Assembly (NCBI GenBank): GCA_036734385.1
Contig: DAIMYQ010000056.1
Coordinates: 1 to 6,104, forward strand
Direction: 5' to 3'
Origin: JAAYPI01 sp036734385
GTDB taxonomy: Bacteria > Bacteroidota > Bacteroidia > Bacteroidales > Paludibacteraceae
Length of the DNA: 6,104 nt
This document shows positions 5,212 to 6,104 of the stretch, one piece after another. A program made the position numbers and the translations under genes. Numbering within the stretch: position 1 is the stretch's first letter; the number at the start of each line of letters is the position of its first letter. Under the pieces are notes generated by a model that had not been told where the DNA came from, ran no database searches, and saw nothing but the letters and a program-made list of their open reading frames with translations.

Positions 5212-6104
5212 ATGGTACGTAACAAATTTATAGGGATGGGTGTTGCCTTAATAACACCGTTTAAGGAGGATAGCAGTGTCGATTTCCAAGCTCTTGGAAA
5301 GCTTGTCGATTATCAACTAAAAAATGAAGCTGATTATTTAGTAGTATTGGGTACGACGGCAGAAACCCCCACGCTTACTGAAGTCGAAAAGGATGAAATT
5401 ACTCAATTTGTCATAGATCGCGTAGGAGGTAAAGTGTCTATTGTGTTAGGTCTTGGTGGAAATAACACAATGGCATTGGTAGAGAAGATAAAAACATCAA
5501 ATTTTAAAGGAATTGATGCTATTCTTTCTGTTACACCTTACTACAACAAACCTTCTCAAGATGGAATTTATGAGCATTATGCAGCTATTGCAAAAGTTTC
5601 TAAATTGCCTATAATTTTGTATAATGTTCCAGGAAGGACTGGTGTCAATATGACTGCAAAAACGACGCTTCGTTTGGCAAATGATTTTCCCAATACGATT
5701 ATAGGCATAAAAGAAGCATCGGGAAACATAAATCAAGTAGATGAGATTATCAAAAGTAAACCTAAGAATTTTATGGTTATTTCGGGCGATGATGGTATTA
5801 CATTTCCATTGTTAACATTGGGTGCTGTCGGTGTTATTTCCGTTATTGGTAATGCTTTTCCAAAAGAGTTTAGTAGAATGGTACGGTTGGCATTAGCAGG
5901 AGATTATAAGGGAGCCCTAAAAATACACCATGGCTTTACTGAATTAATAGAGTTATTGTTTGTTGATGGCAATCCTGCAGGAGTAAAAAGCATGTTATCT
6001 GCTATGGGCTTTATTGAGAACAAATTACGTTTACCTTTAGTTTCAACGCATATTACAACGTACGAAAAAATTCGCAACGTACTGATTAATATGAATATAA
6101 AGTG
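5212..6104 (+). CDS. dapA: 4-hydroxy-tetrahydrodipicolinate synthase (runs off the right edge)
   Basis: DapA condenses pyruvate with aspartate semialdehyde, the first committed step to diaminopimelate and lysine, in the cytoplasm and usually as a homotetramer. The window holds 297 codons plus TG of the next, so the protein is essentially complete; the cut codon could be a TGA stop or a terminal Cys or Trp. The (beta/alpha)8 barrel shows GTTAE (47-51) with pyruvate-binding Thr48/Thr49, TPYYNKP (108-114) with Tyr111, LYNVPGRT (136-143) with catalytic Tyr138 and substrate-binding Arg142, and GIKEASG (165-171) with Schiff-base Lys167. These correspond to E. coli Thr44/45, Tyr107, Tyr133, Arg138 and Lys161. 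GTTAE in place of the usual GTTGE is, as I recall, normal in Bacteroidetes. VDGNPAGVK (251-259) supports DapA over other pyruvate lyases of the superfamily. The ATG at 5212 follows the -7 element by about 30 nt. No in-frame stop occurs. Confidence 0.96.
   Translation, partial: MVRNKFIGMGVALITPFKEDSSVDFQALGKLVDYQLKNEADYLVVLGTTAETPTLTEVEKDEITQFVIDRVGGKVSIVLGLGGNNTMALVEKIKTSNFKGIDAILSVTPYYNKPSQDGIYEHYAAIAKVSKLPIILYNVPGRTGVNMTAKTTLRLANDFPNTIIGIKEASGNINQVDEIIKSKPKNFMVISGDDGITFPLLTLGAVGVISVIGNAFPKEFSRMVRLALAGDYKGALKIHHGFTELIELLFVDGNPAGVKSMLSAMGFIENKLRLPLVSTHITTYEKIRNVLINMNIK

Overview
The window looks like an ordinary housekeeping stretch from a low-GC member of the Bacteroidetes, most likely Bacteroidales. 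The evidence is AT-rich leaders without clear Shine-Dalgarno sequences, promoter -7 elements of the Bacteroidetes TAnnTTTG type before two genes, a DapA with the GTTAE variant of the usual GTTGE motif, and a small conserved hypothetical protein that resembles the Bacteroidetes family DUF6913. A run of exactly 100 Ns shows that this is a draft scaffold.

Left part (1-720): a non-coding AT-rich region carries three copies of a 12-bp dyad, TTACA-NN-TGTAA, just upstream of a small XRE-type helix-turn-helix regulator. The regulator probably controls itself through these sites. A rho-independent terminator follows it.

Middle left (713-2424): a promoter-like element emerges from the terminator's T tract and precedes pyrK-pyrD. 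The two genes overlap by 7 bp and encode the two subunits of the NAD-linked class 1B dihydroorotate dehydrogenase (fourth step of UMP synthesis). The catalytic and cofactor residues that could be checked are all present.

Middle (2454-4599): trmD (tRNA m1G37 methyltransferase, minus strand) and ligA (NAD-dependent DNA ligase, plus strand) are divergent, and the sequencing gap cuts off both 5' ends. Family lengths imply that roughly 640 bp or more is missing, not 100.

Right part (4603-6104): a conserved protein of unknown function starts 3 nt after ligA. A short intergenic region follows, with three copies of GAAGAAAATAA around a TATTTTTG promoter element. Then comes dapA (4-hydroxy-tetrahydrodipicolinate synthase; lysine and diaminopimelate synthesis), which runs off the window at or within a codon or so of its natural end.

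Together the genes cover pyrimidine synthesis, tRNA modification, DNA ligation and cell-wall/lysine precursor synthesis. I see no mobile element, CRISPR array, RNA gene or defence system, and no strong case for a wholly new system. The items most worth a second look are the regulator with its triple operator, the repeats at the dapA promoter, the unknown protein between ligA and dapA, and the mis-sized gap.
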